Assembly: GCF_020172665.1 (NCBI RefSeq)
Contig: NZ_CP083985.1
Span: forward strand, 2,954,747 to 3,018,746
Source of the DNA: [Mycobacterium] zoologicum
GTDB lineage: Bacteria > Actinomycetota > Actinomycetes > Mycobacteriales > Mycobacteriaceae
Length of the DNA: 64,000 nt
Direction: 5' to 3'
Of this stretch, positions 49,741 through 59,335 are shown piece after piece. Numbering within the stretch: the stretch's first letter is position 1; each line of letters opens with the position of its first letter. The position numbers were made by a program, and so were the translations under genes. A model generated the notes under the pieces. The model was given only the letters and a program-made list of their open reading frames with translations. It searched no databases and was not told the origin of the DNA.

Positions 49741-51507
49741 TCAATCCGTCGAGTTCAGTCCCTCGAGTCCGCCCGTGTCACGCCAGGCCGCCAGGATGTC
49801 GCCGTATTCGGTCGGGCTGCCGAAGAAGAAGCTGTCCTGGCGCAGTCTGGCGTTGGCCTGTCCTTCCCGGTTGTAGTAGCCGGGGGTACACGACTCGCGA
49901 CGCCCGGCGATCACATCGGAGCGCGCCACCACGGCATCGACCCATTGCTGCTCGGCGTCCGCGGTGGCCTCCAGCGCGGTGACGTCGCGTTGCAGCGCCT
50001 GGGCGATCACCCAGGCCACGTGGCGGGATTGGGTGTCGATCAGGTACGGAAAGTTCACAGTGAACCCGGACTGGGCGATGCTCTCGATGAAGCAGTTCGG
50101 GAAACCGTGGACGTGCAGTCCGTGGAAGGTGCGCACCCCGTCGGCCCATTTCTCGGTCAGCGTCACGCGATCGCGGCCGATGACCTCGAACCCGGTGCGC
50201 CGGCCGTAGTCGGTGCCCACCTCGAAGCCGGTGGCGAAAATCAGGCAGTCCAACCGGTATTCGACTCCGGCCACCACGACGCCGTCCGCTGTGATCTGCT
50301 CGGCGCCAAGGCCTTTGGTGTCGACCAGGGTGACGTCGTCGCGGTTGAAGACCTGCAGGTACTCGTCGTGGAAGCACGGCCGCTTGCAGTAGTACCCGTA
50401 CCACGGCTTGAGCGCCTCAGCCGTCGCAGCATCGGTGACGGTCGCGTCGACCCGTGCGCGGATCTCCTCCATCTTGGCGAAGTCGGCCATCTCGGCGGCT
50501 TTCGGGCCGCCCTCGTCGACGATCGGCATCTTCTTGGTGAGGCTGGTCCAGGCATCGTCGACCAGGTCCTCGTCGGCGCAGCCGCCGGCGGTGAGGATCT
50601 GGAAGTTCTCCATGCGGCGCTGCTGCCAGCCCGGCTCCAGCCCCGCCGCCCACGCCGCGTCGGTGGGCCGGTTGCCCCGCACGTCCACCGTCGACGGGGT
50701 GCGCTGAAAGACGTACAGGTGCCCGGCCGCACCGGCCAGCCGCGGCACGCACTGGATGGCGGTGGCGCCGGTTCCGACGATGCCGACCCGCTTGTCGGCG
50801 AGGTGTTCCAGATTCGCGCCGGTGTAGCCGTAGTCCCATCGGCTGGTGTGGAAGGTGCGGCCGGCGAAATCGTCGATGCCGGGAATGCCCGGGAGTTTCG
50901 GCTTCTGCAGATAGCCGTTGGCCATCGACACGAATCGGGCCCGAATCGCATCACCGCGGTCGGTCGCGATCACCCAGCGCGATATATCCGGGTCCCAACG
51001 GATTTCGCGGACCTCGGTCTGCAGGCAGGCGTTGCGGTACAGATCGTAGTGGCGGGCGATCGCCTTGCAGTGCTCGAAGATCTCCGGGCCCTTGGCGTAC
51101 TTCTCGGTGGGGACGTAACCGAGTTCCTCCAGCAGTGGCATATAGACGTAGGACTCCACGTCGCACGCGATGCCGGGATACCGGTTCCAGTACCAGGTGC
51201 CGCCGACGTCGGCGGCCTTGTCGATCAGCCGGATGTCGCCGACGCCGAGTTCGCGCAGCCGTGCTCCGGTCAGCAGCCCGCCGAACCCGGCGCCGACGAT
51301 CGCGACATCGACGTCGTCGGACAGTGGTTCGCGGTCAAACCCCGGCTGGGCCCACGGGTCGTCGGCGAACCGGGCGAATCGGCCCGCCACCTCGACGTAC
51401 TGATCGATCCCGTCGTCACGAAGCCGCCGTTGGCGTTCCCGGGTGTACTTGTCCCGCAGGGCGTTCGGATCAAAACCCAGGCCCTGAAACTCGTGGCCGC
51501 CGGTCAC
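49741..51507 (-). CDS. Baeyer-Villiger monooxygenase
   Basis: A 588-residue FAD/NADPH flavoprotein that inserts oxygen next to a carbonyl to form an ester or lactone. It has the FAD Rossmann motif at 72-77 (VGAGFGGLLTG), the BVMO-typical GGTWYWNRYPGIACD, the fingerprint FAGRTFHTSRWD and the NADPH motif GIVGTGATAIQ. GTG 51507 overlaps the stop of the TfoX gene as GTGA. It is the last gene of the ALDH-esterase-TfoX-BVMO operon. Ketone size and shape cannot be told. Confidence 0.9.
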   Translation of the reverse strand: MTGGHEFQGLGFDPNALRDKYTRERQRRLRDDGIDQYVEVAGRFARFADDPWAQPGFDREPLSDDVDVAIVGAGFGGLLTGARLRELGVGDIRLIDKAADVGGTWYWNRYPGIACDVESYVYMPLLEELGYVPTEKYAKGPEIFEHCKAIARHYDLYRNACLQTEVREIRWDPDISRWVIATDRGDAIRARFVSMANGYLQKPKLPGIPGIDDFAGRTFHTSRWDYGYTGANLEHLADKRVGIVGTGATAIQCVPRLAGAAGHLYVFQRTPSTVDVRGNRPTDAAWAAGLEPGWQQRRMENFQILTAGGCADEDLVDDAWTSLTKKMPIVDEGGPKAAEMADFAKMEEIRARVDATVTDAATAEALKPWYGYYCKRPCFHDEYLQVFNRDDVTLVDTKGLGAEQITADGVVVAGVEYRLDCLIFATGFEVGTDYGRRTGFEVIGRDRVTLTEKWADGVRTFHGLHVHGFPNCFIESIAQSGFTVNFPYLIDTQSRHVAWVIAQALQRDVTALEATADAEQQWVDAVVARSDVIAGRRESCTPGYYNREGQANARLRQDSFFFGSPTEYGDILAAWRDTGGLEGLNSTD

Positions 51508-51842
51508 GTTCGAGGGCCTTTCGCGTTCGTGGCGGCGTCGATGCCGACGTCGACCCACTTGGCCAGCTCCCGCCGGGAGTGCACCTGCTCACCGTCGACA
51601 TGCACCCAACCCCGCATGGTTCGCCCGCCCATCTCCATCGGTTCTGCTGCGTTGGTCGCCACCAGTTGTTCTGCACGCTCGGCTCCGACCCGAACCAGCA
51701 GCCCCCCGGCGGAACTCGCGGCCACAGAGATCCGACCGTCCACCAGAAACGCCAGCCCGCCGAACATCTTCTTCTCGAGCACCGGCGGACCGGCCGCGAA
51801 CATCTCCCGTACCCGAGCCGCCAACTCCGCGTCGTAGGCCAT
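51504..51842 (-). CDS. TfoX N-terminal domain protein
   Basis: A 112-residue protein with the TfoX/Sxy N-terminal domain (MAYDAELAARVREMFAAG and KKMFGGLAFLVDGRISV). Isolated domains of this type are common in actinobacteria and are not tied to competence. It is coupled on both sides: its ATG overlaps the esterase stop (TAATG) and its stop overlaps the BVMO start, so it is firmly part of this catabolic operon. Its role there is unknown. Confidence 0.82.
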   Translation of the reverse strand: MAYDAELAARVREMFAAGPPVLEKKMFGGLAFLVDGRISVAASSAGGLLVRVGAERAEQLVATNAAEPMEMGGRTMRGWVHVDGEQVHSRRELAKWVDVGIDAATNAKGPRT

Positions 51843-52798
51843 TACAGCGTCTTCAGATACCGTAGCCGGTGGTCGATAACCCGTTGGGACACTTCGGCAT
51901 CGGGTGCCATCAGCTCGAAGGCGTGCGGGCAGCCGGGGTACACGTGCGCCTCGACGGGCACACCCGCGGCGAGCAGCCGTCCGGCGTAGGCCACGTCCTC
52001 CTCGGCGAAGATGTCCAGCCCGCCGACGTCCAGATACGTCGGTGGCGAACCGGCCAGATCGGCCACTCGGGCCGGCGCCGCATAGCCGGTGGCCGGACGC
52101 CCGCCCAGCAGGGCCGCCCACCCGGTGGCGTTGTCGTCGTAGCTCCAGACCTGCAGCGGCGGCGGATCGGCAGGAGCCCGGCACGTCCGGTCGTCGAGCA
52201 TCGGGTAGATCAGCAACTGCGCGGCGATCGCCGGCCCGCCGCGGTCGTGGGCCGCCAGTCCCAGCCCTGCGGCCAGTCCCCCGCCGGCGCTGTCGCCCAT
52301 CACCGCCAGCCGCGCCGTGTCGACGCCCAACGAGGCGGCATGCTCGGCCAGCCAGCACAGCGCCGCGTAGCAGTCCTCCAGCGGTGTGGGATAGGGGAAT
52401 TCCGGCGCGACCCGGTAATCCACCACCAGCATCGGCACCCCGCAGGCGGCGACGTAGCCGCGCACCGCCTGGTCATACAGCGGACCCATGTGTCCCCAGT
52501 CCAGGATCATGCCGCCGCCGTGCAGATACAGTACGGCGCTGCCGGGCTGAGCCCCACCGACTCGGCGGTACCAGCGCAACGCGATGGTGCCGCCGTCGTC
52601 GAGGGTCAGCGAGAACTCCTGTGCCTCAACGCCGGTGACCGGTGATCGCGCGGCCAGCACCTGGTTGAACATCCGGCCGGTGTTGGCGCGGCGGGTGGCG
52701 ACGTCACCGACCGGCGGGGGCGGCGCGTCGTCGGCGCCGCTGCCGTCGCGCATCGCCAGCAGCGCCGCGAGCACCTGGGGATCGGGGGTACCCGCCAT
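51842..52798 (-). CDS. HSL-family alpha/beta hydrolase (esterase)
   Basis: A 318-residue hydrolase of the hormone-sensitive lipase family with the oxyanion motif HGGG at 93-96, nucleophile S170 in VMGDSAGGGLA, and late acid and histidine in LDIFAEED and GCPHAFEL. It most likely cleaves the ester or lactone produced by the BVMO. ATG 52798 overlaps the ALDH stop as TGATG. The frame extends upstream but inside the ALDH gene. Confidence 0.9.
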   Translation of the reverse strand: MAGTPDPQVLAALLAMRDGSGADDAPPPPVGDVATRRANTGRMFNQVLAARSPVTGVEAQEFSLTLDDGGTIALRWYRRVGGAQPGSAVLYLHGGGMILDWGHMGPLYDQAVRGYVAACGVPMLVVDYRVAPEFPYPTPLEDCYAALCWLAEHAASLGVDTARLAVMGDSAGGGLAAGLGLAAHDRGGPAIAAQLLIYPMLDDRTCRAPADPPPLQVWSYDDNATGWAALLGGRPATGYAAPARVADLAGSPPTYLDVGGLDIFAEEDVAYAGRLLAAGVPVEAHVYPGCPHAFELMAPDAEVSQRVIDHRLRYLKTL

Positions 52799-54264
52799 CA
52801 ACGCTCCGTCCCGGAGGCGACTGCGGTCGCCACCACCTTGGTCTCCAGGTATTCCTCGAAGCCGGCCAGCCCCATCTCGCGGCCGACTCCGGACTGCTTG
52901 TAGCCGCCGAACGGCACATCGGCGCAGTACCACGTGCCGCCGTTGACGTTCACGGTTCCAGCCCGCAGCCGTGCGGCCACGCCGGCGGCGCGCTCTCCGT
53001 CGGCACCGAACACCGTGCCGGACAGGCCATACGGCGAATCATTGGCGATGCGCACCGCGTCGTCGTCGCCGTCGTGGGCCAGCACCACCAGCACCGGGCC
53101 GAAGATCTCTTCGCGCGCTGCCCGGGCGTCGTTGGTCAGCCCGGCGATCGCGGTCGGCTCGATGTAGAAACCCCGGTGCGCCCAGCCCGGCCGGCCGCCG
53201 CCGCAACCGAACTCACCGCCTTGCGCCACCGCCAGATCCAGATACGACTGCACCCGATCGCGTTGCCGTGCCGAAATCAACGGCCCACAAAGGGTTTTCG
53301 GATCGCTGGGGTCTCCGAACGGGATCGCCGACATGGCGGCCACCACCGCATCGACAGCGTCGCCGTAGCGGCGGCGCGGCACCACCAGCCGGGTGGTCAG
53401 CGCGCAGCCCTGCCCGGCGTGCGTCGTCACGGTGCGGGCCGCCGCCGCGCACGCCGCCCCCAGGTCGGCGTCGTCGAGCACCAGGAACGCCGATTTGCCG
53501 CCGAGTTCGAGGAACACCTTCTTGATGGTCGCCGCGGCGGCGGTCATCACCGCGCGGCCGGTAACGGTCGATCCGGTGAACGACACCGCATCCACCCGCG
53601 GATCCTCGGCCAACAACGCGCCGATACGGTGATCGGACGCAGTGACGATGTTGACCACGCCCGGCGGAAAGTCGGTCTTCTCGGCGATGATGCGGCCGAC
53701 TTCTGCTGCGCACCAGGGGGTGTCGGGTGCCGGTTTGAGCACCACGGTGTTGCCGGCGGCCAGCGCCGGCCCGAGCTTGGCGAAGGTGGTCTGATGCGGA
53801 AAGTTCCACGGCGTGATCGCCCCGACCACCCCGAAGGGCTCCCGCACCACGGTGCGCCGGGTGGCGATGCCCAGCGGCGCCGCCTCCCCCAGATCGGCCG
53901 TCCACGGGTAACGCTCGGCGGTGTCGGCGGGGAATGCCAGATCGTCCACCGGTGTCTGCAACTGCCCGCCGTACGTCAGCATCCGCGGCGCACCGGCCTC
54001 GGCGATGACGATCTCACGCAGCGTCTCGATCTCGTCGCCCAGCTCGTCGCGCAGCTGGCGCAGGCAGTGCACCCGCAGCGCGGTGTCGCGGCCCCAGTCC
54101 GAGGTGTCGAACGCCATCCGGGCGGCGGCGATGGCCCGGTCGAGATCGTCGGGGTCGCCGTCGGCGGCTGCGCCGATCGGTTCTTCGGTCGCCGGGTTGA
54201 TCGTCGGAAACACCCCGCGCCCACCGGGGACCAGCGCGCCGTCGATCAGCAGCTGGGTCCGCAC
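52798..54264 (-). CDS. Aldehyde dehydrogenase
   Basis: A 488-residue NAD(P)-dependent aldehyde dehydrogenase with Glu 253 in LELGGKS, catalytic Cys 287 in HAGQGCALT, the TPWNFP segment and the late EEIFGPVL motif. It is the first gene of the operon with the esterase, TfoX protein and BVMO and would oxidise the aldehyde derived from the released alcohol. GTG start. Divergent from the LLM gene across 18 bases. Confidence 0.92.
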   Translation of the reverse strand: MRTQLLIDGALVPGGRGVFPTINPATEEPIGAAADGDPDDLDRAIAAARMAFDTSDWGRDTALRVHCLRQLRDELGDEIETLREIVIAEAGAPRMLTYGGQLQTPVDDLAFPADTAERYPWTADLGEAAPLGIATRRTVVREPFGVVGAITPWNFPHQTTFAKLGPALAAGNTVVLKPAPDTPWCAAEVGRIIAEKTDFPPGVVNIVTASDHRIGALLAEDPRVDAVSFTGSTVTGRAVMTAAAATIKKVFLELGGKSAFLVLDDADLGAACAAAARTVTTHAGQGCALTTRLVVPRRRYGDAVDAVVAAMSAIPFGDPSDPKTLCGPLISARQRDRVQSYLDLAVAQGGEFGCGGGRPGWAHRGFYIEPTAIAGLTNDARAAREEIFGPVLVVLAHDGDDDAVRIANDSPYGLSGTVFGADGERAAGVAARLRAGTVNVNGGTWYCADVPFGGYKQSGVGREMGLAGFEEYLETKVVATAVASGTER

Positions 54265-54282
54265 GCTCCCTAGGCTAACCCC

Positions 54283-55260
54283 ATGGCACTACTGAGCGCG
54301 CTGCGCCTGAATATGACCGATGTCCCCGGTGCCGCAAACGGCGATCGGTACCGCGCGGCGTTGGAGATGGCGTCCTACGCCGACGCCAACGGGATCACCG
54401 CGGTCGGTTGCGAAGAACATCATCTGACGGCCACCGGTTGGCTGCCCTCCCCGCTGGTACTCGCCGCCGCGGTCGCAGCCCGTACCAGCACCATCCGCAT
54501 CAGCATCGGTGCACTGCTGGTGCCGCTGTATGACCCGGTGCGCCTCGCCGAGGACATCGCGGTGCTCGATCACCTCTCGGCTGGGCGAGTCAGTTATGTG
54601 ACCGGAATCGGTTACCGCCCAGCCGAATACCATGCCGTCGACAAAGATTTCCGCCGGCGGGGCCGGCTGATGGACGAGTGCCTGGACGTGCTGCTGAAAG
54701 CCTGGGGCGACGAGCCGTTCGACTATCGCGGCAGGCTGATCGACGTCACACCCAAGCCGCACACCAAGCCGCATCCGGTGTTGTTCATCGGCGGCATGAG
54801 CGCCGCGGCGGCCCGCCGAGCGGCCCGGTTCGGGCTGCCCTTCTCACCGCCCATGCCGATGCCCGACATCGAGGCCGTGTACCGGGACGAGCTGGTACGC
54901 CACGGCAAGCAGGGTTTCGTATTCAGCCCAGAAAACGGCAGCACGGTCACGCATCTGACCACCGATCCGGAGCGGGCCTGGGCGCACTGCGGTCAGCACT
55001 TCCTGCACGAGGCGACCGAATACAGCTCCTGGGCGGTGGCCGATGTGCCGCGGCCCAACGAGAGCCCGGCCACCACGGTTGGTGAATTGCGTGCGGCCGG
55101 CAACGTCGAGGTGCTCACCCCGCAAGAGCTCGTCGCGCAGTGCCGCGCCGGCCGTACCGGGGTGACCCTGCACCCGCTGATCGGCGGGCTGCCGCTGGAC
55201 GAGGGTTGGGAGAGCCTGCGGCTGCTGGTCGACCAGGTGCTGCCGGCGCTGCAGCCGTAA
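54283..55260 (+). CDS. LLM-class flavin-dependent oxidoreductase
   Basis: A 325-residue luciferase-like monooxygenase barrel (MTDVPGAANGDRYRAALEMASYADANG, VGCEEHHLT, GRVSYVTGIGYRPAEY, VLFIGGMS). The cofactor may be FMN or F420; sequence alone does not decide. It is transcribed away from the ALDH-BVMO operon with only 18 bases between starts, so shared control is likely. Function unknown. Confidence 0.85.
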   Translation: MALLSALRLNMTDVPGAANGDRYRAALEMASYADANGITAVGCEEHHLTATGWLPSPLVLAAAVAARTSTIRISIGALLVPLYDPVRLAEDIAVLDHLSAGRVSYVTGIGYRPAEYHAVDKDFRRRGRLMDECLDVLLKAWGDEPFDYRGRLIDVTPKPHTKPHPVLFIGGMSAAAARRAARFGLPFSPPMPMPDIEAVYRDELVRHGKQGFVFSPENGSTVTHLTTDPERAWAHCGQHFLHEATEYSSWAVADVPRPNESPATTVGELRAAGNVEVLTPQELVAQCRAGRTGVTLHPLIGGLPLDEGWESLRLLVDQVLPALQP

Positions 55261-55281
55261 CGGTGAACGCCGCAGCAGGCG

Positions 55282-56424
55282 TCACGACCCGATTCGCGTC
55301 GCTTTCAGCGGATCGTTGGGGCGCACGCCGCGATAGATGCCACGCCGGACGATCCAGGGAAACAGCACCCGCTCGACCGACCAGGCCGGGAAGCGGAATG
55401 CGTGCCCGGACGGCGCGAACACCTCCAGGCCATCGGGCCGGGGCCCGAGCACCGAACCCCAGCGCCTGGCGGGCGGTCGGTAGTGGCGTAGCGGCCGGCC
55501 GGCGAAGACGGCAAGCACATTGTGGGCCAGCAGCCCGTCGGCCCGATTGCGGGCCGAGCTGCGCAGCGGATCGGTCGCCGCCACGTCACCGATCGCGAAC
55601 ACCCGGGGATGACCGGGCACGCGCAGGTCGGGCAGCACCCGAACGAAGCCGTCGTCGTCGAGCAGCTCTGCTGGCAACCAGTCGGTGTTCGGCCGCGCCT
55701 TGCCAATCGCCCACAACACCGCGTCAGCCGATGCCGGGTCTTGTCCGGTGCTCCAACGAACCGGGTCGTCGGTGATGCGATCGCATCCGAACCCGTCGGG
55801 CACCAGCGCACGGTGTTCGGCGTGCAGCACCACACCGGCGTCGGTCAGCCGCCGCTGCACGGTGTTCCATACCCGGGGATGGTGGTCACGCAGCGGGCGC
55901 GTTCCCGGGAAGTAGAGCTCGACCCGCTTGCCAGGCCAGGTGCGGGCGACGTTGGCGGCGCTGTTGACCGCCGCGGCGCCACCGCCCACGATCATCACCG
56001 ATTGCGCGCCGGCCAGCCGGTCGTGTGCGGTGGTGAGCTCCGCGGCGACGTCGCCGGCCGACTGCGTGGTGGGCCGGCGCCAGAAGCCGTTGCTGACCCC
56101 GGTCGCGATGATCAGGGCGTCATAGGGCTCCTCGCGGGTGGAGCCGTCGGCACACGCCACGGTCACCGCTGCGGCGTCCAGATCCACGCCGCACACCGCG
56201 CCGTGCACGGTGCGCACCGCATCCAGAGCGGGCAACCGGTCGAACGGCAGCCAGTACTCGCGCGCCCAATCGCGTGGACGGGACAACCGCAGGCCGAGCT
56301 CTTGGCCGCTCACCAGGGCCGGCTTCACCGAAATACCTACCACGTCAGCGTGTTTGGCCAGCCGGATCGCGGTGAGCACACCGCTGTCGCCCAGCCCGGC
56401 GATGACGACCCTCGGTCGCGTCAC
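55282..56424 (-). CDS. FAD-dependent pyridine nucleotide-disulfide-type oxidoreductase
   Basis: A 380-residue two-dinucleotide-binding flavoprotein resembling NDH-2/AIF-like reductases. FAD motif VIAGLGDSGVLTAIRLA, NAD motif IVGGGAAAVNSAANVA and the late FAD motif FAIGDVAAT are present; there is no redox CxxC. GTG start eight bases after the acyltransferase gene stop, so it is likely cotranscribed with it. The substrate is unknown. Confidence 0.82.
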   Translation of the reverse strand: MTRPRVVIAGLGDSGVLTAIRLAKHADVVGISVKPALVSGQELGLRLSRPRDWAREYWLPFDRLPALDAVRTVHGAVCGVDLDAAAVTVACADGSTREEPYDALIIATGVSNGFWRRPTTQSAGDVAAELTTAHDRLAGAQSVMIVGGGAAAVNSAANVARTWPGKRVELYFPGTRPLRDHHPRVWNTVQRRLTDAGVVLHAEHRALVPDGFGCDRITDDPVRWSTGQDPASADAVLWAIGKARPNTDWLPAELLDDDGFVRVLPDLRVPGHPRVFAIGDVAATDPLRSSARNRADGLLAHNVLAVFAGRPLRHYRPPARRWGSVLGPRPDGLEVFAPSGHAFRFPAWSVERVLFPWIVRRGIYRGVRPNDPLKATRIGS

Positions 56425-56432
56425 GACACGAC

Positions 56433-57173
56433 TCAGTTCTGCGCGGCCTTCTTGCGTTCGATGTCGGCCAGCGCGGCAGCCAACTCGGCGCGCTCGGCGG
56501 CCGAGGTCTCCCAGGCCAGCTTGCGGTTCTTGACCACCTTGGCCGGCGCACCCACCGCGATCGAGTAGTCCGGGATGACGCCCTTGACGACCGCGTGCGC
56601 GCCCAGCACGCAGCCACGGCCGACGCTGGTCTCACGCAGGATCGTGACCTTGGCCGCGATCCAGGTGTCCGGCCCGATCCGGACCGGGCTCTTGATGATG
56701 CCCTGGTCCTTGATCGGCAGATCGATGTTGTCCATCTTGTGGTCGAAGTCGCAGACGTAGCACCAGTCGGCCATCAGCACCGAGTCGCCCAACTCGATGT
56801 CGAGATAGGTGTTGATGACGTTGTCGCGGCCGAGCACCACCTTGTCGCCGAATCGCAGCGACCCCTCGTGGGCCCGGATGGTGTTCTTGTCGCCGATGTG
56901 CACCCACCGGCCGATCTCCATCCGGGACAGCTCCGGGGTTGCCTGGATCTCCACGCCCTTGCCCAGAAAGACCATGCCGCGAGTGATGATGTGCGGGTTG
57001 GCCAGCTTGAACTTCAGCAACCGCCAGTACCGGACCAGGTACCACGGGGTGTAGGCGCGGTTGGCCAACACCCAGCGCAGCGAGGCGACCGTGAGGAACT
57101 TGGCCTGCCGCGGGTCCCGCAGCCGTGAACCCCGCCAGCGTTTGTGGATCGGCGCACCCCACATGGTCGTCAT
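56433..57173 (-). CDS. Left-handed beta-helix acyltransferase
   Basis: A 246-residue protein with a basic N-terminal region, hexapeptide-repeat turns (IGDKNTIRAHEGSLRFGDKVVLG, VGRGCVLGAHAVVKG, YSIAVGAPAKVVKN) and a short helical C-terminal tail, typical of O-acetyl or acyl transferases. Equivalent of Rv3034c. Its neighbourhood suggests it decorates methylglucose lipopolysaccharide with short acyl groups; this is inferred from context. Confidence 0.85.
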   Translation of the reverse strand: MTTMWGAPIHKRWRGSRLRDPRQAKFLTVASLRWVLANRAYTPWYLVRYWRLLKFKLANPHIITRGMVFLGKGVEIQATPELSRMEIGRWVHIGDKNTIRAHEGSLRFGDKVVLGRDNVINTYLDIELGDSVLMADWCYVCDFDHKMDNIDLPIKDQGIIKSPVRIGPDTWIAAKVTILRETSVGRGCVLGAHAVVKGVIPDYSIAVGAPAKVVKNRKLAWETSAAERAELAAALADIERKKAAQN

Positions 57174-57264
57174 GGCCGGAAAGCCTACGCGAGCGGGTTT
57201 GTGCCACGCGCTACCCTCACCTGGACTCGTTCACCCGCTCAGCGACGGATTGGGGATTGCCACT

Positions 57265-58563
57265 GTGTTGCGGCGACGTGGTGCCCTGGCCGGAATCGCG
57301 GTCCTGGCGGTGGCGGGGACGCTGAGCGGATGCGCCAACACCGATTCGTGGGTCCAGGCTGCTCCCGCGCCGGGTTGGCCCGCCCAGTACGCCGACGCCG
57401 CCAACAGCAGCCACACCGACACCGCCGGCGCCGGCGACCTGCAGTTGGACTGGACCCGCTCGGTCAAGGGTGAGCTGGGTGCCGGACCGGCACTGGGCGC
57501 GACGGGCTGGCTGATGCTCAACGCCCAGACCGACGCGGGCTGCTCGCTGATGCAGTGGGAGAACGCCGATCACGGCAGGCAGCGCTGGTGCACTCGGCTG
57601 CTGCAGGGCGGCGGGTTCTTCGGCCCGCTGATCGACGGCTTCGACAACGTCTACGTGGGCCAGCCGGGTGCCATGCTGTCGTTTCCGCCCACCCAGTGGA
57701 TTCGCTGGCGTGCTCCGGTGATCGGGATGCCGTCGACCCCGCGGATCCTCGGTGACGGCCTGCTGCTGGTGGTGACACACCTGGGTCAGGTGCTGATCTT
57801 CGACACGCACGCCGGTACCGTCGTCGGCACCCCGCTGGACCTGGTGGACGATGTGGACCCGACGGACTTCCGACGCGGCCTGGCCGACTGCCCCGCCGCT
57901 CGCCCGGACTGCCCGGTGGCCGCCGCGCCCTCCTTCTCACCGGCGAGCAACACGGTGGTGGTCGGTCTGTGGCAGCCCGGCGCCAAGGAATCGGTACTGG
58001 TCGGGCTCAAGTACCACCCGGGCGGCACGTCGCTGCTCACCCAGGAATGGACCAGCGACGCCGTCGTCGACGGAGTGCTGTCGAGCCCGGTGCTCTCGGC
58101 CGACGGATCCACCGTCTACGTCAACGGCCGCGACCAACGACTGTGGGCGATCGACGCCGGCGACGGCAAGGCGAAATGGTCGGTGCCGCTGAAGTTCCTG
58201 GCGCAGACCCCACCGGCGGTGACGCCCGAGGGGTTGATCGTCTCCGGCGGCGGCCCGGACACCGAGCTGGTCGCGTTTGCCGACCAGGGTGAGCACGCCG
58301 AGGAGGTGTGGCGCCGCGAGGACACCGCTCCGCTGTCGTCGTCGAGCATCGCCGGAAAGGTCGCCTACACGGTGGTCGCCGGCACCAGCCTGGGGCCGGC
58401 GGGCCTGTCGCTGCTGGTGTTCGACCCGGCCGACGGGCACACCGTCAACAGCTATCCGCTTCCCGAGGCGCGGGGATTTCCACTCGGGGTCGCCGTGGGC
58501 AAGGACCGGCGGGTGGTGGCCACCACCAGCGCCGGCCAGGTCTTCAGCTTCGCGCCGGCTTAG
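57265..58563 (+). CDS. Lipoprotein with PQQ-like beta-propeller
   Basis: A 432-residue lipoprotein. The signal peptide (LAGIAVLAVAGTLSGC) ends in a lipobox cysteine. The rest is a WD40/PQQ-type propeller with repeated strands such as GSTVYVNGRDQRLWAIDAGDG and QVFSFAPA, similar in type to scaffold lipoproteins. Equivalent of Rv3035. GTG 57265 is preferred since it begins directly before the basic run of the signal peptide; TTG 57268 is possible. Function unknown. Confidence 0.8.
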   Translation: MLRRRGALAGIAVLAVAGTLSGCANTDSWVQAAPAPGWPAQYADAANSSHTDTAGAGDLQLDWTRSVKGELGAGPALGATGWLMLNAQTDAGCSLMQWENADHGRQRWCTRLLQGGGFFGPLIDGFDNVYVGQPGAMLSFPPTQWIRWRAPVIGMPSTPRILGDGLLLVVTHLGQVLIFDTHAGTVVGTPLDLVDDVDPTDFRRGLADCPAARPDCPVAAAPSFSPASNTVVVGLWQPGAKESVLVGLKYHPGGTSLLTQEWTSDAVVDGVLSSPVLSADGSTVYVNGRDQRLWAIDAGDGKAKWSVPLKFLAQTPPAVTPEGLIVSGGGPDTELVAFADQGEHAEEVWRREDTAPLSSSSIAGKVAYTVVAGTSLGPAGLSLLVFDPADGHTVNSYPLPEARGFPLGVAVGKDRRVVATTSAGQVFSFAPA

Positions 58564-59258
58564 ACGTTCAGCGCCGGGATAGCCGTGCGCGGCACCTTCA
58601 CCGTGGTGGCACCCGAGCTCATCGGCAGCAGTTCGCCGGGCGCGAAGTAGAAGATCACGTCCTCGTTGGTGATCGCGAAGTTCTCATAGTGCGCCGGGTC
58701 CATGCCCGAGCCCGACGAGATCAGGATCGCCGGGACACCGGTCTGGCGTTCGAGGTCGCGCTGCACCACCGGAAAGATCGCTTCCAGCGGCTTGCTGCCG
58801 GAGGCGAACAGCGTCTCGAAGGTGATCGGCTTGCGGGTCGCCAGGTCGTAGTTGAAGGCCTTGAACCAGGTGGACGGCTGCGGGCCGCCGAGGTCCTGGA
58901 AGATCTTGAGTACGACGCTCTGGGTGCCTTTGGAGCCCTGGCCGGACCGGTGCTGCTCAGACGTCGCGTCCATCTCATAGGGCATGTCGCGCGAGCCGGG
59001 CGACTTGGCCACCGTCAGAAAACCGTCACGGTTCTGGACTAGGTAGTCGGTAAGCGTCTGCTGGTCGGGGTAGTCGACCGGGAACTTCATGTCCAATGTG
59101 TAGTTGGCGGTCGAGGAGTGCACGTGGCACTGCCCGGACTCCAGCGACCCGCCCAGTTCGGCGCAGGGCGAGGTCGCCTGCGCCGTGGGGACGCCCGCCA
59201 TACCCAGCCAGCCACCCACTGCCCCGCCCGCCATCAGGGCGGCCACCAGAATGCGCAT
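58560..59258 (-). CDS. Secreted TB22.2-like protein (DUF3298/RsiV-like)
   Basis: A 232-residue secreted protein. The signal peptide ends near AQATS, followed by a cysteine pair (SPCAELG and GQCHVH), then a DUF3298-like domain (FKAFNYDLATRKPITFETLFASG, ITNEDVIFYFAPGELLP). Equivalent of Rv3036c. Function is not established; a cell-wall esterase activity has been suggested for the homologue. Convergent with the propeller lipoprotein gene with a four-base overlap. Confidence 0.82.
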   Translation of the reverse strand: MRILVAALMAGGAVGGWLGMAGVPTAQATSPCAELGGSLESGQCHVHSSTANYTLDMKFPVDYPDQQTLTDYLVQNRDGFLTVAKSPGSRDMPYEMDATSEQHRSGQGSKGTQSVVLKIFQDLGGPQPSTWFKAFNYDLATRKPITFETLFASGSKPLEAIFPVVQRDLERQTGVPAILISSGSGMDPAHYENFAITNEDVIFYFAPGELLPMSSGATTVKVPRTAIPALNV

Positions 59259-59335
59259 TGTCGGTTTGTCTCGCTTTGTCTCAACCTGCCCCAGAACACA
59301 GGAAATGGCCCGAAGCCGACAGCCTACCGGGCCAC

